Shown here: positions 1 to 6,927 of the stretch, piece by piece
Layout of the letters: every line of letters begins with the position of its first letter
Numbering within the stretch: the first letter of the stretch is position 1
Assembly: GCA_903856295.1 (NCBI GenBank)
Contig: CAIOBP010000102.1
Span: 1-38,120, forward strand
Source: an uncultured Rhodospirillales bacterium
GTDB lineage: Bacteria; Pseudomonadota; Alphaproteobacteria; Azospirillales; Azospirillaceae
Length of the DNA: 38,120 nucleotides
Reading direction: 5' to 3'
Program-made: the position numbers and the translations under genes
The notes under the pieces: model-generated
Told to the model about the DNA's origin: nothing
Databases searched by the model: none
Seen by the model: only the letters and a program-made list of their open reading frames with translations

Positions 1-1
1 C

Positions 2-16
2 CAGGAAGCGGAGTAA
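2..16 (+). other. Possible 3' end of a gene entering from the left (very short)
   Basis: A plus-strand frame through the first bases reads Gln-Glu-Ala-Glu and then TAA at 14-16, directly before the palindromic repeat that starts at 18. Copies of this repeat elsewhere in the window begin right at gene ends; for example, the cytochrome b561 stop at 31215 touches one. This frame could therefore be the tail of a gene converging on aapP. Four codons are not enough to identify it, and the match may be chance. Confidence 0.2.
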
Positions 17-17
17 C

Positions 18-127
18 GGTTTCCAAAGGCCGCCGGCCTTTGGCGGGGTCCAGGGGCAGAGCCCCTGGTGTCTCCGACGGCCCAGGCTCCGCCCTGGACC
101 CGCTGGGGCCTCAGGCCCCAGACCCCG
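18..127 (+). repeat. Modular palindromic intergenic repeat, copy 1
   Basis: A run of GC-rich hairpins fills the space up to the aapP stop codon. Stem CCAAAGGCC/GGCCTTTGG lies at 23-31 and 35-43 with loop GCC. Stem CCAGGGGC/GCCCCTGG lies at 50-57 and 61-68 with loop AGA. An imperfect CCAGG/CCTGG pairing follows around 82-97. Stem CTGGGGCC/GGCCCCAG lies at 103-110 and 114-121 with loop TCA. The same modules recur in the same order at 13497, 19146, 31101 (inverted) and 38084 (inverted, cut by the window end). The position after aapP suggests a transcription-stopping or mRNA-stabilising role. That is inference; no U-tract follows the stems. Confidence 0.85.
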
Positions 128-889
128 TTAATGGCGGAGGATTTGGCCGAGGAATTGGCGGGTTCGCTCGGAGCGGGGGGTGGCGAAGAAGGCTTCGGGG
201 TGGTTTTCCTCGATGATCTCGCCGCCATCCATGAAGATCACCCGGTCGGCGACGCTGCGGGCGAAGCCCATTTCGTGGGTCACGCAGAGCATGGTCATGC
301 CGTCCTCGGCGAGCCCGATCATCACTTCCAGCACTTCCTGCACCATTTCCGGATCGAGGGCCGAGGTCGGCTCGTCGAACAGCATGATCTTGGGCGTCAT
401 GCACAGCGAGCGGGCGATGGCCACCCGCTGCTGCTGGCCGCCCGAGAGCTGCCCCGGATATTTCAGCGCCTGATCGGGAATCCGCACCCGCTCGAGATAC
501 CCCATGGCGATGTCGCGGGCTTCCGCTTCCGAGCGCTTGCGCACCTGGATTTGCGCCAGGGTGCAGTTTTCCAGCACCGTCAGATGCGGGAACAGGTTGA
601 AATGCTGGAACACCATGCCGACCTCCCGGCGCACGGCGTCGATGCGCCGGAGATTGCCGGTCAGCTCGATGCCGTCAACGACGATCCGGCCGCGCTGGTG
701 TTCTTCCAGCCGGTTGAGGCAGCGGATCAGGGTCGACTTGCCCGAGCCCGAGGGGCCGCAAATCACGATCCGCTCGCCCGGAGCCACCGTCAGGTTGATG
801 CTCCGCAGCACCTGGAAGGCGCCATACCATTTGTCGACGCCTTCCATGCGGATGATCGGCCGGGCGGCAGCGTCAGCGTTGGTGGCCAC
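128..889 (-). CDS. aapP: General L-amino acid ABC transporter, ATP-binding subunit AapP
   Basis: Cytoplasmic ATPase that powers uptake of polar L-amino acids through the AapQ/AapM channel. The 253-residue product is normal length for the PAAT family. Visible motifs in order are Walker [10 protein letters not shown] near residue 46, a Q-loop in [10 protein letters not shown], signature LSGGQQQR, Walker [13 protein letters not shown] and the H-loop histidine in CVTHEMG. All nucleotide-binding residues are intact. The chosen start is a GTG at 889, 17 bp inside the end of aapM, which implies translational coupling; an ATG at 847 is possible but would trim the first strand. It is the last gene of aapJQMP, and the palindromic repeat begins right after its TAA. 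The operon order supports Aap rather than a stand-alone GlnQ. Confidence 0.93.
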   Translation of the reverse strand: MATNADAAARPIIRMEGVDKWYGAFQVLRSINLTVAPGERIVICGPSGSGKSTLIRCLNRLEEHQRGRIVVDGIELTGNLRRIDAVRREVGMVFQHFNLFPHLTVLENCTLAQIQVRKRSEAEARDIAMGYLERVRIPDQALKYPGQLSGGQQQRVAIARSLCMTPKIMLFDEPTSALDPEMVQEVLEVMIGLAEDGMTMLCVTHEMGFARSVADRVIFMDGGEIIEENHPEAFFATPRSERTRQFLGQILRH

Positions 890-1925
890 GTTTCAAATCC
901 CGTTCTAGCCATTGACTGTATCGTGACAGGGAAAAGCAGAAAACCCAGTAGATCAGGGCGATGAACAGATACGACTCGCGATAGAAGCCATGCCAGTTCG
1001 GATCGGCAATCGCCGATTTCGCGGTTCCCAGCAAATCGAGCAGGCCGATGATGATCACCAGCGAGGTGTCCTTGAAGAAACTGATCACGGTGTTGACGAT
1101 CGGCGGAATGGCCAGCGCCAGCGCCTGGGGCAGAATCACCCGGCCCATCTTCTGCCAATAGCCCAGCCCCAGCGCGTCGGCCGCCTCGTACTGGCCGCGC
1201 GGAATCGCCTGCAGGCCGCCGCGCACCACTTCGGCCAGATAGGCGGCGGCGAACAGAATGAAGGCGATCTGGGCGCGCAGCAGCTTGTCGATGGTCACGC
1301 CGGCCGGCAAGAACATCGGCAGCATCACCGCTGCCATGAACAGCAGGCTGACCAGCGGCACGCCCCGGATCAGCTCGATATAGGCGACGCTGAGGGCGCG
1401 CACCATCGGCAGCTCCGAGCGCCGGCCCAAGGCCAGCAGCACCGCCAGCGGAAAGGCCACCACCAGCCCGATCACCGAAAGAATCAGGGTCAGCGGCAGG
1501 CCGCCCCACAAGCGGTTCTCGACGAACTCCAGCCCGAGCGCGCCGCCCCACATCAGCCCGCCGACCAGGGCGGCGGCGCCCAGCCACAGCGGCAGCAGCC
1601 AGCGCCGCCAGAGCCGGCGGTCGCAGCTGGCCACGAACAGCGCGATGATCACCAGCACCGCCAGCAACGGCCGCCATTGCTGGTCGTAGGGGTAGGTGCC
1701 GAACAGGATCAGCCGGTACTTTTCGCCGATGAAGGCCCAGCAGGCGCCGCTGGCGCCCCGGCACAGCCGCGAATCGCCAGCGGAAAACACCGCGTCGGTC
1801 ACCGCCCAATGCAGCAGCGCCGGAATCACCCCGGCCAACCCCCACACGATCAGCAGGGTCAGCAGAGTGTTGAGCCAGGAGCTGAACAGATTGGCGCGCA
1901 GCCAGCGGAGGGCGGTTCCGGTCAT
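873..1925 (-). CDS. aapM: General L-amino acid ABC transporter permease AapM
   Basis: One of the two inner-membrane permeases of the Aap importer. The 350-residue protein has an N-terminal hydrophobic helix (residues 12-35), a second helix around '[13 protein letters not shown]', and a C-terminal PAAT permease core. The EAA loop reads EAADALGLG followed by ILPQAL, the contact site for AapP. The first third (about residues 1-140) is an extension absent from short HisM-type permeases and typical of AapM. The ATG at 1925 lies 3 bp after the aapQ stop and has a GGAG upstream inside aapQ. It overlaps aapP by 17 bp. Family and operon assignment are firm; exact substrate range cannot be read from sequence. 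Confidence 0.93.
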   Translation of the reverse strand: MTGTALRWLRANLFSSWLNTLLTLLIVWGLAGVIPALLHWAVTDAVFSAGDSRLCRGASGACWAFIGEKYRLILFGTYPYDQQWRPLLAVLVIIALFVASCDRRLWRRWLLPLWLGAAALVGGLMWGGALGLEFVENRLWGGLPLTLILSVIGLVVAFPLAVLLALGRRSELPMVRALSVAYIELIRGVPLVSLLFMAAVMLPMFLPAGVTIDKLLRAQIAFILFAAAYLAEVVRGGLQAIPRGQYEAADALGLGYWQKMGRVILPQALALAIPPIVNTVISFFKDTSLVIIIGLLDLLGTAKSAIADPNWHGFYRESYLFIALIYWVFCFSLSRYSQWLERDLKRGHQR

Positions 1926-1928
1926 GGC

Positions 1929-3089
1929 CTAGCGCTCCACCAGCGCGACACGCCGGTTGTACCAGTTCATGAGCAGAGAGATGCCGCAACTGATCACCAG
2001 GAACACCGCCATGATCAGCGCCACGCCCTCGATCGCCTGCCCGGTCTGGTTGACCACGGTGTTGAGCACCGAGACCACGTCGGGAAAGCCGATGGCCACC
2101 GCCAGCGAGCTGTTTTTGGCCAGCTTGTGATATTCGCTGGCCAGCGGCGGCACGATCACCCGCAGCGCCTGGGGCAGCACGACCAGCCGCAGCACCTGGG
2201 CGCGGCTGAGCCCCAGCGCCAACCCGGCCTCGACCTGGCCCCGGCTCACCGCCAGGATGCCGCCGCGCACGATCTCGGCGATGTAGGCGCTGGTGTAGAA
2301 CACCAGACCGAGCAGCAGCGAGGAGAGTTCGGGGCTGAAACTGACGCCGCCCTGGAAATTGAAGCCGCGCAACTCGGGCAGGCTGAAGGCCAGCGGCGCG
2401 CCGAAGCCCAGCCAGACCGCCAGCGGCAACCCGGCGATCAGCGCCCCGCCCCAGCCCGCCCGTCCGAACCGGCGCAGGGCCAGCGCGCCGATGATGGCGA
2501 TCCCGAAGGCCAGCGCCACCGCCGGCCACACCGGATGCTCGGCCAACCCCGGCAGCATCAGGCCGCGATTGCAGAGAAAGGCGCCGGGAAAAGGGTGCAG
2601 CGCCTGTCGCGGTCCGGGCAGGCTCTCGGTAATCACCGCGTACCACAGGAAAAGCTGGAGCAGCACCGGCACATTGCGCACCAGCTCGACATAGGCGGCG
2701 GCCAGCTTGGCCACCAGCCAGTTGGCCGAAAGCCGGGCCACCCCGAGCGCGATGCCGAACAGGGTGGAAAAAACGATGGCGATCGCCGTCACCTTGAGGG
2801 TGTTGAGCAACCCGACCAGCACCGCCCGGCCGTAACTGTCGGCGGCGCTGTAGGAGATCAGGCTCTCGCCGATGGCGAACGACGCCGGCCGCTCGAGAAA
2901 GCCGAAGCCGGTGGCGATCGAGCGGCGCGACAGATTGTCGAGGGTGTTGCCGACCAGGAACCAGCCGCAGGCCACCACCCCGGCGACCACCAGCACTTGA
3001 AGCAGAATCGCGCGCGTCCGGGGATCGGCGAGCCCCGAGTCCCTGAGCGACTCCCTGGGCGGCGGGGCGGACATCAGCGGGGCGGACAT
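1929..3089 (-). CDS. aapQ: General L-amino acid ABC transporter permease AapQ
   Basis: Second inner-membrane permease of the Aap system, 386 residues from the start chosen here. Several hydrophobic helices are visible, together with the large loop between the first helix and the permease core that is typical of AapQ. The EAA loop reads VEAGLALGLS followed by VLPQALR. The ATG at 3089 overlaps the aapJ stop as TGATG, so translation is probably coupled. A second ATG at 3074 is the same sequence repeated: a 15-bp unit is present twice, giving MSAPL then MSAPP at the N-terminus. Either start is possible. An ATG further upstream at 3131 would overlap aapJ by 43 bp and is unlikely. Confidence 0.92.
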   Translation of the reverse strand: MSAPLMSAPPPRESLRDSGLADPRTRAILLQVLVVAGVVACGWFLVGNTLDNLSRRSIATGFGFLERPASFAIGESLISYSAADSYGRAVLVGLLNTLKVTAIAIVFSTLFGIALGVARLSANWLVAKLAAAYVELVRNVPVLLQLFLWYAVITESLPGPRQALHPFPGAFLCNRGLMLPGLAEHPVWPAVALAFGIAIIGALALRRFGRAGWGGALIAGLPLAVWLGFGAPLAFSLPELRGFNFQGGVSFSPELSSLLLGLVFYTSAYIAEIVRGGILAVSRGQVEAGLALGLSRAQVLRLVVLPQALRVIVPPLASEYHKLAKNSSLAVAIGFPDVVSVLNTVVNQTGQAIEGVALIMAVFLVISCGISLLMNWYNRRVALVER

Positions 3090-3095
3090 CAGCGC
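3060..3095 (-). repeat. 15-bp tandem duplication carrying the aapQ start codon
   Basis: On the minus strand the unit CGCTGATGTCCGCCC occurs twice in tandem across the aapJ/aapQ junction. Both units carry an in-frame ATG. Because the unit is 15 bp the duplication keeps the frame and simply repeats MSAPL/MSAPP. It probably arose by slippage and leaves two candidate initiation codons. Confidence 0.75.
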
Positions 3096-4105
3096 AGCGG
3101 CGGGGCGTATTGCAAGCCGCCCGCCGTCCATTGCGCATTCAGGCCCCGGTCGAGCTTCAGCCGGCTGCCGGCCCCGACATTGCGCTCGAAGATTTCGCCG
3201 TAATTGCCGACCTGGCGGATCACGTTATAAGCCCATTTCTCGTCGACCCCGAGGGCGGCGCCGAAGCCCGGACTGACGCCGAGAAAACGCTGGATCGAGG
3301 GATCGGCGCTCTTGAGGAAGCCATCGACGGTCTTGGAGCCGATGCCCCGCTCTTCGGCGTCGATGGTCGCGAACACCGTCCATTTGACCAGCTCGAACCA
3401 CTGGTCGTCGCCATGGCGCACCGCGGGCGCGAACGGCTCCTTGGAGATGCGCTCGGGCAGAATCACATAGTCGTCGGGGTTCGGCGCGTCGGCGGCGCGG
3501 ATGCTGGCCAGCTGCGAGGCGTCGGAAGACACGGCGTCGCAGCGGCCCGAGAAGAACGCCGCGTTCATCTCGGCCAGCGCCTCGATGATCACCGGCTGGA
3601 AGCTCATGGCATGGGTGCGGAAATAATCGGCCAGATTCATCTCGGTGGTGGTGCCGGTCTGGGCGCAGACCGTGGCGCCGTTCAGCTCGGAGGCGCTCTT
3701 GATCCCGGCCTTCTTGGCCACCATGAAGGCCTGACCGTCGAAAAAGGTCACCGGCGCGAAATGAAAGCCGTTGGCGGTGTCGCGGGTCAGGGTCCAGGTG
3801 GTGTTGCGCGAGAGAATATCGACCTCGCCCGATTGCAGCGCCGGAAAGCGCTGCTGGGCCGACAGCGGCATGAACTTGACCTTGGTGGCATCGCCGAACA
3901 TCGCCGCCGCGACCGCCCGGCAGATATCGACGTCGAGCCCGGTCCAGGCGCCGGTCTTGTCGGGAGACGAGAAGCCGGCCAGCCCGACATTGACGCCGCA
4001 TTGGACAAAACCGCGGGCCTTGACCGCATCGAAGGTCGAACCGGCCCGAACCGGAGAGGCCGCCAGCGCCACCCCCAGCACGGCGGCACACATGATCCTG
4101 TTCAT
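3089..4105 (-). CDS. aapJ: General L-amino acid-binding periplasmic protein AapJ
   Basis: Periplasmic solute receptor that captures L-amino acids and delivers them to AapQ/AapM. The 338-residue protein starts with a clear Sec signal peptide (MNRIM..., hydrophobic core, cleavage predicted after residue 21, VRA|G). The SBP family 3 core follows, with the motif GLDVDICRAVAAA, the loop 'GEVDILSRNTTWT' and the TGTTTEMNL stretch. The length matches AapJ/BztA proteins. The start at 4105 is chosen because it puts the signal peptide at the N-terminus and has GGGGA upstream; a start at 4150 would add 15 residues before the signal. It is first in the operon aapJQMP. The leader at 4106-4180 contains short inverted repeats described separately. 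Confidence 0.94.
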   Translation of the reverse strand: MNRIMCAAVLGVALAASPVRAGSTFDAVKARGFVQCGVNVGLAGFSSPDKTGAWTGLDVDICRAVAAAMFGDATKVKFMPLSAQQRFPALQSGEVDILSRNTTWTLTRDTANGFHFAPVTFFDGQAFMVAKKAGIKSASELNGATVCAQTGTTTEMNLADYFRTHAMSFQPVIIEALAEMNAAFFSGRCDAVSSDASQLASIRAADAPNPDDYVILPERISKEPFAPAVRHGDDQWFELVKWTVFATIDAEERGIGSKTVDGFLKSADPSIQRFLGVSPGFGAALGVDEKWAYNVIRQVGNYGEIFERNVGAGSRLKLDRGLNAQWTAGGLQYAPPLR

Positions 4106-4180
4106 CGTTCCATCCCCACCCTGATACCCGAGTGCTCGCGCACGAGCCACACAGTGGCGGGGAAGGGTCAGCGATGCAAC
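4106..4180 (-). promoter_or_regulatory. aapJ leader with small inverted repeats
   Basis: Read on the minus strand, the leader contains GCCAC-TGT-GTGGC and the adjoining GCTCG-TGCG-CGAGC (4134-4147). Near the start codon it also has the purine-rich GGGTGGGGATGG, which serves as ribosome binding site. An upstream ACCCT/TCCCC stretch could pair with parts of this site. This could be an operator or a weak RNA structure that hides the ribosome binding site. No riboswitch class is recognised. Confidence 0.3.
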
Positions 4181-4220
4181 GGCTCAAATGACGGATGGCG
4201 AACCATCCGTCATTTGAGCC
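4181..4220. terminator. Perfect 18-bp inverted repeat between the pilin and aap operons
   Basis: Arms at 4181-4198 and 4203-4220 are perfectly complementary over 18 bp (GGCTCAAATGACGGATGG and its reverse complement), separated by the tetraloop CGAA. It lies 28 bp past the stop of the second pilin gene and upstream of aapJ, both on the minus strand. No T-run follows on either side, so it is not a textbook intrinsic terminator. It may act as an mRNA 3'-end stabiliser for the short pilin message or as a binding site. Confidence 0.65.
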
Positions 4221-4248
4221 GGGCTTGGGGAAAGCCGGGGGGCAGGAT

Positions 4249-4440
4249 TTACGCCGGCTTGATGGCGGTGGCGATCTTGCCGAAATCGGAGTCGAGGTAG
4301 CTGCCGAGATTGGTAACCACGGTGATGATGGCGACGGCGATGCCGGCGGCGATCAGGCCGTATTCGATGGCGGTGGCGCCGCGTTTGCAGTTCAGGGCCG
4401 CGCTGGCGTAGGTGGCGATGTCGTGAGCGATGGTCAACAT
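4249..4440 (-). CDS. flp: Flp/Fap-type IVb pilin, copy 2
   Basis: A 63-residue Flp pilin, the structural subunit of Tad (tight adherence) pili. After a short leader containing a Cys (ALNCKRG) comes the family hallmark GATAIEYGLIAAGIAVAI. This has the Glu-Tyr pair and the long hydrophobic helix that is processed by a TadV/CpaA-type peptidase, with cleavage expected around the Gly before ATAIEYG. It is nearly identical to the gene at 4520-4711, differing mainly in the first 12 residues and around 'LDSD/LSTD'. No tad/cpa assembly genes are in the window, so the machinery must be elsewhere or the pilins are orphan. Family membership is clear. Confidence 0.93.
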   Translation of the reverse strand: MLTIAHDIATYASAALNCKRGATAIEYGLIAAGIAVAIITVVTNLGSYLDSDFGKIATAIKPA

Positions 4441-4473
4441 GGCGAAAGTCCTCGGAATTGGTGGGGAGCGGGA

Positions 4474-4495
4474 GCCGGGGCGGGAAAGCCCCGGC
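4474..4495. terminator. GC-rich hairpin between the two pilin genes
   Basis: GCCGGGGC (4474-4481) and GCCCCGGC (4488-4495) form a perfect 8-bp stem with a 6-base loop in the 79-bp gap between the pilin genes. There is no T-run on the minus strand. It could give partial termination or RNA processing, making the upstream pilin more abundant than the downstream one. This is inference. Confidence 0.5.
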
Positions 4496-4519
4496 GATCG
4501 TTTCAGGCGGACGAGAGGC

Positions 4520-4711
4520 TTACGCCGGCTTGATGGCGGTGGCGATCTTGCCGAAATCGGTGCTGAGGTAACTGCCGAGATTGGAAACCACGGTAATAAT
4601 GGCGACGGCGATGCCAGCGGCGATCAGGCCGTATTCGATGGCGGTGGCACCACGCTTGCAGTTCAGGGCGGCGCTGATGTAGGTGGCGACATCGCGAGTA
4701 AGAGTAAGCAT
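4520..4711 (-). CDS. flp: Flp/Fap-type IVb pilin, copy 1
   Basis: A 63-residue Flp pilin, first of a tandem pair. It shares the central block from ALNCKRGATAIEYGL to VAIITVV with its neighbour and carries the family Glu-Tyr dipeptide. A good ribosome binding site (AGGAG, 7 bp before the ATG) is present, whereas the second gene has a weaker site. The pair looks like a recent tandem duplication, or two pilins kept for different roles. It lies downstream of amtB in the same direction but is separated from it by a likely terminator at 4957-4984, so it probably has its own promoter in 4712-4950. Confidence 0.93.
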   Translation of the reverse strand: MLTLTRDVATYISAALNCKRGATAIEYGLIAAGIAVAIITVVSNLGSYLSTDFGKIATAIKPA

Positions 4712-5014
4712 GTGAATTCTCCTGGTTCTGTGTGAGGTTCGACGCGATTTGCGTCTTAGGGGAAACTGTTTCCGAAGAACCTTTATCCGTTTTGTCTTGG
4801 CGTCGTGTCCTTCGATGTTTGGATCATGTCATCGAATCCCGGCCGCGACAGTGACACTCGTCACACTCCCCAAAGATTTTTCATTTTTCTCGGTTGGCCC
4901 GCCCCCCGGTTCCGGCGCGGCCGGTCCTGCTCCCCGACGATGATCCGGACAGCAAACCGCCGCCGGAGTTTCCCCCGGCGGCGGTCGGCCTTCTCGGAAC
5001 GGTGAGGAGCGCGC
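4712..5014. other. Intergenic region between amtB and the pilin genes
   Basis: These 303 bases hold no credible gene. They contain the amtB terminator-like hairpin (4957-4984), an AT-richer stretch around 4860-4890, and two small inverted repeats close to the pilin start. The repeats are GACGC-GATTT-GCGTC at 4741-4755 and the odd palindrome GGAAAC-T-GTTTCC at 4761-4773. The latter sit where a pilin promoter or operator would be expected. I cannot name the regulator. Confidence 0.5.
4957..4984 (-). terminator. Probable intrinsic terminator of amtB
   Basis: CCGCCGCCGG (4957-4966) and CCGGCGGCGG (4975-4984) form a perfect 10-bp stem with an 8-base loop, starting about 30 bp after the amtB stop. 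On the minus strand the stem is followed by TTTGCT, a short T-run. Confidence 0.7.
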
Positions 5015-6523
5015 TTACTTCACGGTTTCGCCGTGCAGGTTCAGGTCCAGACCTTCGCGTTCGATATCCTGATCGACACGCAGGCCAATCGTCAGATCGA
5101 TGAGCTTGAGGATGATGAAGGTGGCGATGAGATCGTAGCCGATGGTCCAGCCGATGCCCTGGAGCTGGATCCAAATCTGCTCGACATGGCCTTCGATGGC
5201 GCCCAGCGGCGCGTCCTTGCCGGCGATGGCGGCCTTGGCGAAGACGCCGGTCAGCAGCGCGCCGAGGAACCCGCCCACCCCGTGGACACCGAAGGCGTCG
5301 AGGGCGTCGTCGTAGCCGAGGGCGGTCTTGACGCTGGTGGCGGCGATGAAGCAGACCACGCCGGCGGCGAGGCCGATGATGAAGGCGCCGTTGGGATCGA
5401 CGAAGCCCGAGGCCGGGGTGATGGCGACCAGACCGGCGACCGCACCCGAGACGATGCCCAGCACCGAAGGCTTGCCGCGGGCGATCCACTCGATGAACAT
5501 CCAGGCGATGGCGGCGGCGGCGGTGGCGATCTGGGTCGCGGCCATGGCCATGCCGGCGTTGGTGCCAGCGGTGACCGCCGAACCGGCGTTGAAGCCGAAC
5601 CAGCCCACCCACAACAGCGAAGCGCCGATCACCGAGAGCACGAGGTTGTGCGGGGCGAAGTTTTCGACACCATAGCCACGGCGATTGCCGATCACCAGGG
5701 CGCAGACCAAGCCCGCGACACCGGCATTGACGTGCACGACGGTGCCGCCCGCGTAGTCAAGCATACCGGCGTCGTTGAGGAAGCCGCCGGGTCCCCAGAC
5801 CCAGTGAGCGATCGGCGAATAGACCAGCAGGGACCACAGGGTCATGAAGATGCACATCGCCGAGAACTTCATGCGGTCGGCGAAGGCGCCCGCGATCAGA
5901 GCCGGGGTGATGATCGCGAACGTCATCTGGAACATCATGTAGACCGATTCGGGAATGGTCTTGGCCAGAGGATTGATCGCGTCGAGCGACATGCCGGTGA
6001 GGAAGATGCGCGAATAGCCGCCGAGATAGGGCGAGCCCTCGGTGAAGGCCAGCGAGTAGCCGACCATGTACCAGAGCACGGTGACCAGACAGGTGATGGC
6101 GAAGCTCTGCATCACCGTGGCCAGCACGTTCTTCTTGCGGACCATGCCGCCGTAGAACAGCGCCAGACCGGGAATGGTCATCATCAGCACCAGCGCGGTC
6201 GAGGTCAGCATCCACGCGGTGTCGCCGGTATCCAGTTTCGGAGCGGCCGCGGCGGCGGGGGCGGGGGCGGGAGCGGGAGCCTCGGCGGGAGCGGCGGCAG
6301 CCGGAGGAGCGGCACTCGCGGCAGCCGCGATGGCGGCCTGGACTGCCGCGGCGGCGGCCGGAGGAATGGCGACGGGAGCGGCCGGAGCGGGGGCAGCATG
6401 CACGGCGGCCGGAGCGGTGGCGGCCGGAGGAGCGCTTTGCGCCCAGGCTCCGGTGGCCGCCATGCCGGCCACCCCGAGAATGACGGCCGCACTCGCTACG
6501 GCCCGAGAATACCAACGTTTCAT
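5015..6523 (-). CDS. amtB: Ammonium transporter AmtB with extended N-terminus
   Basis: Inner-membrane ammonium channel of the Amt/Rh family. The 502-residue protein begins with a signal-peptide-like segment (residues 1-28, ending AWA|Q). Next comes a 68-residue linker made almost wholly of Ala and Pro (29-96), then the eleven-helix Amt core starting at LDTGDTAW. Pore landmarks are present: the GGMVRKKN loop, the first pore histidine in GGTVVHVNAG, and the second in FGVHGVGGF. A GAGGA site precedes the ATG. The usual glnK/glnB partner is not adjacent. A sigma-54-like promoter sequence lies at 6663-6677. The Ala/Pro linker is longer than in standard AmtB and would sit in the periplasm if the signal is cleaved. 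Confidence 0.95.
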   Translation of the reverse strand: MKRWYSRAVASAAVILGVAGMAATGAWAQSAPPAATAPAAVHAAPAPAAPVAIPPAAAAAVQAAIAAAASAAPPAAAAPAEAPAPAPAPAAAAAPKLDTGDTAWMLTSTALVLMMTIPGLALFYGGMVRKKNVLATVMQSFAITCLVTVLWYMVGYSLAFTEGSPYLGGYSRIFLTGMSLDAINPLAKTIPESVYMMFQMTFAIITPALIAGAFADRMKFSAMCIFMTLWSLLVYSPIAHWVWGPGGFLNDAGMLDYAGGTVVHVNAGVAGLVCALVIGNRRGYGVENFAPHNLVLSVIGASLLWVGWFGFNAGSAVTAGTNAGMAMAATQIATAAAAIAWMFIEWIARGKPSVLGIVSGAVAGLVAITPASGFVDPNGAFIIGLAAGVVCFIAATSVKTALGYDDALDAFGVHGVGGFLGALLTGVFAKAAIAGKDAPLGAIEGHVEQIWIQLQGIGWTIGYDLIATFIILKLIDLTIGLRVDQDIEREGLDLNLHGETVK

Positions 6524-6927
6524 CGACGATCCTCATCCAACAAGTGGTGGCTCCAATCCGCCCGCTCCGCCCCGCCACCCTGCCGGAAGGGCGAGGGGGC
6601 CTTGCGCTGCTGCGGCGCCGGAAAATCGGGTTCCCGTGGGAACCGGTTTGGCCGATCTGTATTCAAGAACCGTGCCGGAGGTGCGGGTGGCGGAATCCGG
6701 GAGCGCCGGGTCTCGCCTTTGCCGTGCCGCAGTGCCGCATAATCGAGTCGCACTGCACACTATGCCCGGAATTTAGGCGCTGGCGCGGTCGGGCGCGGCC
6801 ATGGCTTTGACATGATTCCGGCGATGCCCGAGCGGATGCGCCGGGGACGATGACAAAATCCGAGTCAGCCCGGCGGCAAGTGCATAAAATTTAGCCATCG
6901 AGTGCCGCAGGTCCGGGCAGTGCCGGC
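6524..6927. other. Intergenic region between nrdJ and amtB
   Basis: These 404 bases contain no convincing gene and no glnK. The part near amtB holds the sigma-54-like element (6663-6677). A spaced inverted repeat, GCAGTGC (6729-6735) and GCACTGC (6750-6756), lies about 60-80 bp upstream of it, which is a plausible place for an NtrC-type activator site although it does not match the consensus closely. The part next to nrdJ shows only short A/T-rich patches (about 6885-6895). Confidence 0.45.
6663..6677 (-). promoter_or_regulatory. Candidate sigma-54 promoter of amtB
   Basis: On the minus strand the sequence CGGCACG-GTTC-TTGA resembles the sigma-54 consensus TGGCACG-N4-TTGC. The -24 GG block and the 10-base spacing are right, but the -12 element has GA in place of the nearly invariant GC. 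It would give a leader of about 130 bases before the amtB ATG. Nitrogen control of amtB by NtrC/sigma-54 is common in proteobacteria, and this makes the match more credible than sequence alone. Confidence 0.3.

Noticed and set aside
18-127. Palindromic GC repeats as a CRISPR array or insertion-sequence end
   Set aside because: There are no regularly spaced identical direct repeats with unique spacers and no transposase or target duplication nearby. The copies are separate intergenic hairpin clusters.
4106-4180. Cobalamin-riboswitch-like CCCCGCCACTGTG on the minus strand upstream of aapJ
   Set aside because: The short core resembles the conserved GCCACTG segment of cobalamin riboswitches, but no B12 box (AGYCMGGAGACCKGCC type) follows, the leader is too short at about 75 bp, and an amino-acid transporter is not a usual target.
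6524-6927. A glnK gene upstream of amtB
   Set aside because: No frame in this gap encodes the PII signature or the T-loop sequence; the short frames present are low-complexity shadows.
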